Shown piece after piece: positions 55,153-64,000 of a stretch of 64,000 nt of DNA. Position 1 is the stretch's first letter. The number at the start of each line of letters is the position of its first letter. The translations under genes were made by a program, and so were the position numbers. Location of the stretch: the NCBI RefSeq assembly GCF_020509005.1, contig NC_063019.1:2480001-2544000 (forward strand), written 5' to 3'. Below the pieces are notes generated by a model. That model had not been told where the DNA came from. It made no database searches and saw only the letters and a list, made by a program, of their open reading frames with translations. Source of the DNA: Fulvia fulva (taxonomy: Eukaryota > Ascomycota > Dothideomycetes > Mycosphaerellales > Mycosphaerellaceae).

Positions 55153-55706
55153 GGCTCCTAGAGGCTACGCCCCCTGCTTCGCCGTCCGAATACCTACAGT
55201 CTCCGCCCAGCGTTCGACTTCGTCTATCCCTCCACGATCCTATTCTGCCCCAGGATCTGCGCCCGTCCCATGAAAGAGATGGCCTTTTTGGCTAGCTTAT
55301 GCTTGTTCAGGATAACACAGAGGTTGGTCCGTCCAGAGAATCGGCCGAGGTGTTCACTCCTTAGATCACGGAGTCGTCGGCACGTAAGGAGCACGTGTCG
55401 CACGGTGTGTCGTCCCTCCTTACACGGGCACATTGGGTCCAGGACACCTAGTACTTTCCTTTCGAAGAGGAAGTCGTTCAGGCCAATCTTTTCTGTTCGC
55501 ATGTGGACCAGTAGGGCGCTCTCGCGCTTGAACAGTCCTTCGTGGAGCCGAAGGACCTTCTTGGACGGGGTTGGGGTGTACCTATACGAGTCAAAAGTGG
55601 AGATCAGGGGCTTCACGGGCCTCGATACTTCCGTTCCCCCCAGATCGCCGCCTTCCCCCCAGCAATACCCACACTTCAGATATAGCCATATAGGCTCCTG
55701 TATCAA
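55153..55706 (-). pseudogene. LINE ORF2 C-terminal fragment
   Basis: A minus-strand open stretch (55706-55224) encodes the C-terminal end of a LINE polyprotein: KRESALLVHMRTEKIGLNDF, FERKVLGVLDPMCPCKEG and HTVRHVLLTCRRLR, giving a C-x-C...H...C knuckle. No reverse transcriptase is attached. It is not RIPed and differs from the other LINE C-termini in this window. It is probably a 5'-truncated insertion, but I could not define its TSD. Confidence 0.75.
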
Positions 55707-55887
55707 ATGGCATTCAATATCGCATCAATTCAAGCTAATGTTATCGCGTCTAATCGCGTTGTTAGGTTGTTGTGGGCTCGCAGCGGCACTAGGAGGTGAT
55801 CTCGAAATCCGCCCTCCCAGGACCTCATTTTTCGCACTTTCTCAAGCCTAATCTCATCCATTGCAACACTACCACCTCAATAGCGAC

Positions 55888-57350
55888 ATGGACGATTACG
55901 AGACGGTGTTGTCAGCATCACAGCCACCTGCTATCGACCTCACCGCCGCCGCCGAACCGCCTGTACTGCCAGAAACACCTTGTTTTGACCGCTCCGACTC
56001 AGATGCGCGTGGGCGTCGAAGAACGCGGTCTATCACCTCTCACACCTTCATACGACCTCAATATTCGACACGCTCTGTATCACCACGGCCTCAGAAGCAC
56101 GCGTTCATTATGAAGCCGGTGCCAGATGGTCCTATACCGCGAGAAGACACGTTCTCTAGCGAGAAGGAATTGACCGATTACTACTACGCGTTTGGAAAAG
56201 AGGAGGGCTTCGAATACAGACCAGATCCGAAGGGCTCTAAGGATTGCAACCGTGCTGGACAGCGGTATCGCTACAAGGTAGTGTGTTGCTATACTAGCTT
56301 TGCTAAGACCGATAAGAACAAGGCGAAGAAGAAGTCTAAGCGATGTGGTTGCCCTTTCTACTTCTACGCTGTTGCTGCTATACTAGACGAGCCTAAAGGG
56401 GAGTGGGAGATACGCCATTCGAACAAGCCTGAACACTATCGACACAATCATAAGCCGGACGATATAATAGCGCTTGTTACACACCGCTAACGTTCAAGGA
56501 CTGCTACGTTCTTAGAGGAGCTTAAACGCCTTTAGAAAACACGTATATCGACAGCGAAGATTATGGCCTATTTCAGGGGGCGTGTGTTACTAAAGCCTTA
56601 CGACATTCATAACATTGCTTAGGCTCGTAATATCAACGCTCGGCGTGAGCATAATCAAGTAGAGAGGATAGTCAATCTGCTTAACAGTAAGTCTATATAT
56701 GATAATATCTATACGGACTCTAAGACAGGCTCAATTCGAAGTATAATAGCCCTTTATCCGAAGAGCCTTAAAGCCTTTAAGAATACGCCGTATACGATCT
56801 ATATTAACTTAACATATAGCACAAACCTATACAATATAGAGCTTATTAACATTGTATCTACTAGTCCTATAAACGATACAATCGAGCTAGGCGTTAGCTT
56901 GATTCGACCTAAGCCTAATAAGTTAGACTTTGTCGAATTGTTACGCTCTCTTCGTAAGGGCCTTAAACAGACTAGTTATCTAATCCCTACGGTCTTCGGT
57001 ACTAACCGTAAAGAGGTACTTATATTCGCCGTCGACGAGGTCTTTCTAGAAAGCACGAATATTGTGTACGATTAGTATCTATAGCAAGACATCCTTATAC
57101 GTATATAGAAGGAGAGAGGTAAATTCGGACAGGTTAGGTAAGACGGCTATTAGACGGACAGTCTATCTACTACTTAATTCTTAAAGCTATTCACTTATAC
57201 CGTACGGAGTCAGTCTAAAGATGAGTCTAATAGTAACGTTATAAAGCTCGATATAGTATATCTAATGTTTAAGCAGTACTTATACGTTAACTAGTAGCGC
57301 TTTAAGATACGTATTGTCTATTACTAGACAAACGAGATCAAGTACTTCGG
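55888..57350 (+). pseudogene. MULE transposase: FAR1-type domain and catalytic region
   Basis: Residues 1-75 are an S/P/T/R-rich leader. A FAR1-like zinc-binding DNA-binding domain follows (about 80-190: TFSSEKELTDYYYAFGKEEG, CCYTSF, KRCGCPFYFY, HYRHNHK). The frame first stops at TAA 56488-56490 (CAA expected). Beyond it the MULE catalytic region is readable through stops: ALYPKSLKAFKNTPYTIYIN, LTYSTNLYNIELINIVS and ELGVSLIRPKPNKLDFVELL. The first catalytic Asp position reads Asn, a G to A change. Hop-like fungal MULEs have this layout. Confidence 0.82.
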
Positions 57351-57355
57351 CGAGA

Positions 57356-57875
57356 TGTTAGGGCGAGAGCCTGGCCTATAAGATATAAGGGTAAAAGCGA
57401 GAATGTAGGTACGAAGTGTAGATACAAAAGGGTATAGTATGATTGCTACATAAAACAAAAGACGAAGAAAGTAAGAGAGGCCTAGGGAAGGCTAGATATT
57501 TATACGCGACCCTCGCGAGTACGTGTCCCCGTATTAATAGGGCTAACCCGTGCGAAGCCACGCTTAGTAGCTTTGCTTAAAACCTTATTCTAACCTACCC
57601 TACGTTCCGAGTCTTCTACGTGCTTCTTCTAGGGTCTAGCGTAGTCGCGGGTGCTCGCGGGAGTGCCGTGAGTCACATAGTCACGAGCCGAAGTGAATCT
57701 GTTAAGGTTTAGTAGAGGGATGAATTTAGAGGGCTAGGTCCCGTAGTAAATGTTGCGGGGTATATAATTCTTAGCGCTTATACACTAAGCTAGACTGTTA
57801 CTTCTTAACGACTTCTAAGCACTCTGAGGCTCTTCTGTCCCTACCTTCTATATACTCTATAGGGAGACTATGATA
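57356..57875 (-). repeat. gypsy-2 3' LTR
   Basis: 520 bp, pairs with 63127-63646. They differ at a few dozen positions, mostly RIP-type and on both copies. Confidence 0.92.
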
Positions 57876-57959
57876 GTAGCCCCCCCGAACAAAGCTAAGT
57901 TCCTACGAAGCCGTAGTAGTTCTATATATCGAGGATGTTCAGCTTTAGTACTAGGCCTA

Positions 57960-60900
57960 GGCCTAATGTTATAGTCGATATACTATTAGTAAGCCCCGTC
58001 GAAGAGCTTAGATTCGAAGAGCCTACCGATGTTGACTTCTAGGCCGTCTACGCGGACGTAGTATTCTTCGATTGCTTAACGATTAAAGATGATATATTGG
58101 ATAGGTTCCTATAAGGTATCCTACTTAGGGCAACCTTACTATTCGACTTTATACTTAATCGGCGGTAGTCCTTTAACGTCGTTAGGCTCTACGCGGATTC
58201 CCCGGATCTTACGGACGGTATAGTCGTCAGAAGGTAGGTTAATAGGCTCGTCGACTTCTACTTCATCGGGAGGACCTAGTATATCTTGGTTTTAGTTCGG
58301 GAATAGGTCCTTAGCCGACGGCCGAAGGCGTACGGGATAGAAGACGTCGTGGATCTTTATGTTCGTAGGAAGAGCTAGACGGTAGGCGTATAAACTAATA
58401 CGCTCGGTGATCTCAAAAGGACCTAGGTTCTTCTAGTTCAGCTTCTTAGAGGGGCGGTCCGTCTTAATGTTCTTAGAGTTGAGGTAGACTATATCGCCTA
58501 CTTAGTAGTCGGGAGCTAGCTAGCGACGACGATTAGCTTAATCCTCGTAGATTGCTTATACGTATACTATCTCGTCGTGAACTTCTTTATAGATCTATAA
58601 GAGTATAGTAGCGAACTTGTCTACTGCTTACTCGTTTACGTCTTCGGTAGGCGGGAGAGGTTCTTCTAGTTCTATGCCTATACGAGGGTAGTAACCTCTC
58701 GTAGTATAGAAGGGAGAGTAGCTAGTAGTCTCCGAGTCCTAGTTACGAGTAGCGAACTCTACCGTAGGGATATACTAAGGCCAATCCTTCTAGTAGTAGT
58801 CGACGAAGTAACGAAGGACCTGCTCGAGAATAGCGTTCGTAATTTCGGTCTAGCCGTCGGTCTATAGCTAAAAACTAGTCGAGAGGTTATGCTTGATGCC
58901 TAGGATAGCACACAGACGCTTCTAGAAGTGCGAGATGAACTAGGTGCCTCTGTTAGAGGTAATACTATCCGGGAGGCCTTGAAAGCGCTAGACGAATTCG
59001 TAGAATAAGCGAGTAGTCTCCTTTACGGTCATACTCTAGCACGGGATTATGTACCGGTCCTTAGAGTAACGGTCCACGATCACTAGAAGGGCCTTTGCTT
59101 TCACGCCGCTAAAGGTCTTACCGTAAGGAAGATCGGTAATAAAGTCTATAGTAATGTACTTCTACGGACGATTAGGAGCCGGGAGAGGGTATAAGAGACC
59201 GTAGGGACGGTGGCGGTTAGCTTTGGCTCTTCGGTAAGTAGCGTAGTTTAGTACGTAGCGGCGGACGTCCTTCTAGGAATACGGCTACTAGTAACACCTA
59301 GCGAGGAGCTTGTAGGTCTTAGCTACGCCTAGGTGACCCCTAGAGGCGGAGTCGTAGATGATTTGAAGAATCTTAGCTCGGATATTAGAGCCTTCGGGCT
59401 GCGGTACGTAAAGCTTCTTACGGAAGTAGACGACACCTTCCTAGAGCTCGTACTCGGATAGCGAGAAGCCCGGGAATGTCCTCGCGCTAGATCTAAGGGC
59501 CTGAACTAACTCTTAGGCGTCTATGTCGGCATCGTACGCTATTCGTACTCGTGCTATAATGCCTTCGGGCTACTCCTTATTATTAAACCCCTTAAAGTCT
59601 AATTCGGATAAGCCGTCGGTCGTTACTAAGCCCTCTTTATCGTCGTTCAAGTCCTTAGCGTCCGAGGCGTATTCTTTAGGCTCGGATTTATCGTCACTCT
59701 CGTTAAGGTAGGCAGGAGCGAGTACGAGAGTAGTAAAGGAAGCGGCGAGCGTAGGCTAGCCGTTCGATAGGTACTCTCGAAGCTCGGAAGAGAGGTTATA
59801 CTCTTTAATGACTTGTTGCCCTACGATTTGCCGGCCCCCTCTTCGATCAACTAGAGAGTCACTAGGGCGGTAGGTAAGGGCGTCGGCTATCGAGTTGGCC
59901 TTGCCGGGCGTGTACGAGATCACGAAGTTGAACCGGGAGAGGAACTCGCTCTAGCGGGCCTAGCGACGATTGAGCAGCTTGCTCTTTATAAAGTAGACGA
60001 GGTTCTTATAGTCGGAGCTTACTTAGACGGGCATAGTAGAGCCTTCGAGCTCGGGGCGCTACTCTTCGAAAGCTTTGACGATAGCGAGAAGCTCCTTGTC
60101 GTAGATCTCGTAGTTATACTCCGTAGCGGTCAACTTCTTAGAGAGGAAGGCGATAGGTAACTAGGGGGATTTAGGCGAGCGGCGTTATAGTAGGACACCG
60201 CCTACTACGCCGTCGGATACGTCGGTCTCTACACGGGTCTCTAGTTCGAAATCGAAGTGCTATAGAAGCGGGTTCTTAATAAACTTCGCTTTGAGCAAGT
60301 CAAAAGCCTCCTAGCATTCGTCGGTCTAGGCGAACTTCTCACCCTTGCGCGTAAGCTTCGTTAAAGGGCGTACTACGCCCGAAAATACGTAGATAAAGCG
60401 GCGGTAGAAGTTGGCAAAGCCTAGGAAACCCTAGACCTCTTTAACGTTCGTAGGAGCATCCTATTCGACGATAGCGTCGATCTTCTCTTAGTCTATCTTG
60501 ATGCCGTCTACGGTAATAATTAAACTAAGGAACTTGACTTCGGTCTTCTTAAACTCGTACTTATCGATGTTGAGCTACAAGCCGGCGTCTACGAGCTTCT
60601 AAAGGACCTTATAGACGTGCTCGCGGTGCTCCTCCTTAGTCTCGCTATAGACTAGGATGTCGTCGATATAGGTAGTGTAGAACTGATCGAGGAACTCCTA
60701 AAGGATATCGTTAATAAAGTTCTAGAAGGTACTAGGCCCGTTACAAACGCCGAAGGGCATAACGAGCGACTCGAACAGCCCGTAGCGAGTACGGAAGGCT
60801 ATAAGATACTCGTGTCCTTCTACCATTCGTAACTTGTTGAACGTAGCGATGACATCGAGCTTAGTGAAGTACTTGGCCTTAGAGAGGCGCTCGAGCGTCT

Positions 60901-61800
60901 CCTAAATCAACGGTATTAGGTAGCGGTTCTTCTTTATAATAGCGTTTAAGCCTCGGTAGTCTACGTAGAAGCGTAGACTACCGCCGGGCTTCTTAACGAA
61001 TATGACGGGACTGCTAGCGCTAGAACGGCTCGCTCGAATAAACCCCTTCTTTAGGTTCTCTTCGAGGTATCTCTTAAGGACGATAAGCTCTTCTCGGGAC
61101 ATAGAATATAACGGTCCGAACGGTATCTCTACACCTTCTTCTAGCTCAATCTTGTGGTCGTAAGGGCGATAAGGAGGCAGCTCGTCTACGGCTTTAGTAT
61201 CGAATACGTAGAGGATGTAGTATACCTAAGGAGGGACCTTCGTAGTAGGGTCGGTAGGTATACGCTTCTTATCGAGCTTCTCGAGGGCGATGTCGATATC
61301 GCGGAGAGAGGCGGCGAAGACTTAAGCTTTAGGCTACTTAGTAGTAGTAGTGAAGGCAGCGGCGTTTACCTAGAAGATCTTAGTATACTTAGGACCGCGC
61401 TAAGGCGGCGGAGAAGGCGGAGGTACCGGAGGAACTTCTAGAGGGAAGCTGATAGTAAGGGAAGTCTAGTCGATAATAGGTCGGTATCGTCTAAACTAGG
61501 GGAGGCCGAGGATAAACTTCTAATACGGTAGGGACGTAAGGAAGCTAGTGATCGACATACGCTTACCTCCGAGGGTGATTAACGTGTATATAATATAAGT
61601 AATCTTACTAGTAGTAGTCTCCGTACCGTTAAAGAGTTCAAGGGTACGAGGGTACTTTAGTTCCTAGGGTTCGAGGTTAAGAGAGGTCGCGAGTTTATAG
61701 TCTATAAAAGACTCGCCTAGTACGCCAGTGTCTATAAGAGTGAGATTGGAAGAAGAGAGTTTCTTTAAGCCGATATTTACATTCGTGACGAACGGTTTAT
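57960..61800 (-). pseudogene. gypsy-2 pol
   Basis: Read from 61800 downward on the minus strand. The protease has TLIDTGVLGESFIDY (61745). Reverse transcriptase opens at [20 protein letters not shown] (61100), with [15 protein letters not shown] and the intact catalytic [11 protein letters not shown] near 60660. RNase H has [16 protein letters not shown] (60100). Integrase has a GHLGVAKTYKLL zinc region (59320), ITIDFITDLP with the first Asp, ITSNRGT where the second Asp has become Asn, and TEITNAILEQ with the Glu. A chromodomain-like block (IKYKVE, EPIQYIIFN) lies near 58110-58200. Numerous TAG/TAA stops. Confidence 0.85.
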
Positions 61801-61849
61801 AAGCGTAGTCCTTGCCCGTCTCGTCGTATAGGTCTAGCTATACTGTATT

Positions 61850-63110
61850 GATCCTCAACTTCTTTCCTCTCTTTACTTTCGGTAAACGTTGTTCTTAGTC
61901 TTCATCGCGTCGATAAGGAAGACCTAGGCTTTTTCCTACTTAGCGAGAGTAGTAGGAGTAGGCTCGATAGCGCCGATAGCGCCGCGAACCGGGTTACGGG
62001 CGTTACGGGTAGCGAGCTACGGACAGTTAGCTACGATATAGCCTAGACCGCCGTAGTAGGTATAGAGTCCGGCCTAGCGACGGCGAAGCTTCTCTTCGGG
62101 AGTGAGCTTACCGTTAACGAGGCCCTAGACTCGAGGGACGGCGGTACTAGCGCTAAGATCTATAGCGTCACCTATAGAGACGGGAGGGAGAGCCGTAGGA
62201 GCGGCGGCGCCTAGTAGAGTAGCGAAGTGGCTTCCGGGACTACGAGGCTAACGACCTTAAGAACGGGAAGCGAGGAGAGAGGCGGTGTGTTTTATGTTAG
62301 AGTCGAGGCGCTAGTAGGTCTCGACGAGCTTACGGAAGCTTATAGTACCGACGTCCTTGTCCTCGAGGGCTCGAAGAAGCTCTGCTAACAAACCACGGCG
62401 GAGAGTGCTCTTCTTAGTCTCTTCGTTATAGCCGGTGAACCCGATGTCGCGGTTAAAGGCCGCGAGGTACTCGGCGAAGCTCTTGTTCTTCTAGAGGAGG
62501 TTATAGATAGCGTTCTAGGCGGTAGCTCTACGGTCTAGATCACTAAAGGTAGTACGGAGGTCCTAGATCAAGGTGAGGACGTCCGGGCAGCCGATAGTCT
62601 ACGTAGCGTTGTCGATATAGTGTTATACCTAAGCCGCGGCGTCTCCCTAAAGGAGGGAGAAGACGTACGTGACTTTGTCCTTCTCTTACGGAAAGTGGTC
62701 GGCATTAGCCAACAGCTTAATAGTAAGCTATGTCTTAAATGCCTTAAACTTGCTCTTATTACCGTCGAACTCGTCTAGGTCGTTAACCTTCTTAGAGAAG
62801 TACTAGCGGCGGTTATCGTCGGCGTACGGGGCGAGGTTCTAGAAGGTGTTTATAATACCTTAAAGGTATGTTGCTTAGTTGTTTGCTTGCTCGACCTGCT
62901 AGGCGGTCTCGCGGAAAGAGGAGACGGTGCGGTTGATAAGAGCGTAGGCGGTATCGGGGTTAGCGTTTGCCTAGGTACCGAAGGTAGCGGCGTTCGAGAA
63001 GGGGATGTTAGTCTACTTACTAAAGTAGAATAGAGTGTCTTAGTTGTCGAGGTTAATACCTCTATCGGTAGCGTAGTCACCTATAAGGATGACTCGAGTA
63101 GTTAACGGTT
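61850..63110 (-). pseudogene. gypsy-2 gag
   Basis: A minus-strand capsid protein of the Retrotrans_gag type, with the typical core KDKVTYVFSLL (62680), FAEYLAAFNRDIGFTGYNEE (62480) and KSTLRRGLLAELLRALED. A CCHC knuckle, YYGGLGYIVANCP (62040), follows, with one Cys and the His changed to Tyr by RIP. The frame appears continuous with pol. Interrupted by TAG codons at probable glutamines. The start codon is uncertain. Confidence 0.82.
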
Positions 63111-63126
63111 TGTTAGTCTTTTATGA

Positions 63127-63646
63127 TGTTAGGGCGAGAGCCTAGCCTATAAGATGTAAGGGTGAAAGCGAGAATGTAGGTACGAAGTGTAGATATAAAA
63201 GGGTATAGTATAATTGCTATACAAAACAAAAGACGAAGAAAGTAAGAGAGGCCTAGGGAAGGCTAGATATTTATACGCGACCCTCGCGAGTGCGTGTCCC
63301 CGTATCAATAGGGCTAACTCGTACGAAGCCGCGCTTAGTAGCTTTGCTCAAAACCTTATTCCAACCTGCCCTACGTTCCGAGTCTTCTACGTGCTTCTTC
63401 TAGGGTCTAGCGTAGTCGCGGGTACTCGCGGGAGTACCGTGAGTCATATAGTTACGAGCCGAAGTGAATCTGTCAAGGTTTGGTAGAGGGGTGAATTTGG
63501 AGGGCTAGGTCCCGTAGTGAATGTTACGGGGTATATAATTCTTGGCGCTTATACACTAAGCTAGACTGTCACTTCTTAACGACTTCTAAGCACTCTAAGG
63601 CTCTTCTGTCCCCACCTTCTATACACTCTATAGGGAGACTATGACA
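63127..63646 (-). repeat. gypsy-2 5' LTR
   Basis: 520 bp, TGTTAGGGCG to ACTATGACA as written on the plus strand. Somewhat less mutated than its partner. Confidence 0.92.
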
Positions 63647-63651
63647 CGAGA

Positions 63652-64000
63652 AGACAACATTACGAGTTGAAGTATATTACGGTCGTATTAAGGAGTGGCT
63701 TAACTATAGTAGCCGCTACGATATCTTTATACTCTTCGAGTCGTTACTAAATTAGTAGAACTAAGGCTACGACCGTTAACGTAGTGAACTCGCTAATAAT
63801 CGTAAGTGTTGTTATAAGGTGTTAACCGGTCACTTCTAGTAGAGTATAACTCGCTATATTAGTAACTACGTACTACTCGAAGTGCTTAAGCTTTATAAGC
63901 GCGTAGAAGCATTGCTCTATAATAACTATAGGGTTGACGATGCTAGTAATAAGATCAAGTACTCTACGTATAGCTACGGCTATAAGTAGTATTAGTATAA
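63652..64000 (+). pseudogene. MULE transposase, continuation
   Basis: A RIPed continuation of the transposase frame (TLRVEVYYGRIKEWL, YISNYVLLEVLKLYKRVEAL, KIKYSTYSYGYK), the region before the C-terminal zinc finger in this family. It is cut by the window end. Confidence 0.7.

Larger units (their letters stand above)
57356..63646 (-). mobile_element. gypsy-2, complete Ty3/gypsy chromovirus
   Basis: 6291 bp on the minus strand with 520-bp LTRs and the TSD cgaga (57351-57355 and 63647-63651). A polypurine tract (GGGGGGGCTAC on the minus strand) lies beside the 3' LTR at 57876-57890. The order gag, protease, reverse transcriptase, RNase H, integrase, chromodomain-like end is typical. RIPed throughout, more in the interior than in the right-hand LTR. 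Inserted in the MULE transposase. Confidence 0.93.
55888..64000 (+). mobile_element. Mutator-like element (MULE), split by gypsy-2, runs off the window
   Basis: One transposase frame starts at 55888, is interrupted at 57355 by gypsy-2 (TSD cgaga), resumes at 63652 and is still open as a RIPed frame at the window end. Reading across the insertion restores the run KYFGE-K-TTLRVEV. The terminal inverted repeats were not identified. The left one should lie between 55700 and 55888. RIP begins abruptly near 56490; the first 600 bp are clean. Confidence 0.8.

Noticed and set aside
57376..57561. Open stretches inside the gypsy-2 LTRs (also 63214-63486)
   Set aside because: They lie wholly within the LTRs, are not conserved between the two copies and have no domain.

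Overview
This is a filamentous-ascomycete (Pezizomycotina) repeat island. Almost all of it is transposable elements nested inside one another. Long stretches are nearly free of CpA and TpG and very rich in TpA, while CpG survives. That is the signature of repeat-induced point mutation (RIP), so most element genes are riddled with TAG/TAA codons that look like former CAG, CAA or TGG. I cannot name the species. The chimeric LINE structures resemble the MINE elements of Magnaporthe, which hints at Sordariomycetes but does not prove it.

Layout. 1-17.6 kb: a partial chromovirus (gypsy-1, minus strand), a LINE remnant, and a LINE-1 copy (minus). A solo LTR and a complete 7.8-kb gypsy-1 element (7850-15658) split the LINE-1 copy, and gypsy-1 itself holds a 579-bp LINE-1 tail. 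17.6-43 kb: a LINE-2 element is split by a copia element (copia-1a, 18170-40458). Copia-1a in turn carries a MINE-like chimera (20019-22816), a full-length LINE-1 (25868-33696) that contains a second MINE-like chimera (29981-32820), and a minus-strand copia-2 (33907-38746). 43-44.3 kb: a short non-RIPed island holds what appears to be the only host gene, a two-exon gene for a 105-residue, cysteine-rich secreted protein (43679-44047). 44.25-52.15 kb: a small pogo/Fot1 deletion derivative is interrupted by copia-1b (45065-51840), the lightly mutated sister of copia-1a. 52.1-55.7 kb: a coiled-coil remnant, a MITE-like element, a nearly intact pogo-like transposon (53156-55150) and a LINE tail. 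55.7-64 kb: a Mutator-like (FAR1/MULE) transposase gene is split by a second chromovirus, gypsy-2 (57356-63646).

Insertion boundaries were read from matching target-site duplications (TSDs) and paired LTRs or TIRs, so the nesting order is well supported. Gene-level calls rest on protein motifs read through stop codons. No rRNA gene, bona fide tRNA gene or CRISPR array was seen. Points that stand out are the candidate secreted effector gene, two chimeric retroelements sharing one 1.07-kb 5' module, a copia element whose 5' LTR is heavily RIPed while its 3' LTR is almost untouched, and a tRNA-like folded module in the copia-1 3' region.
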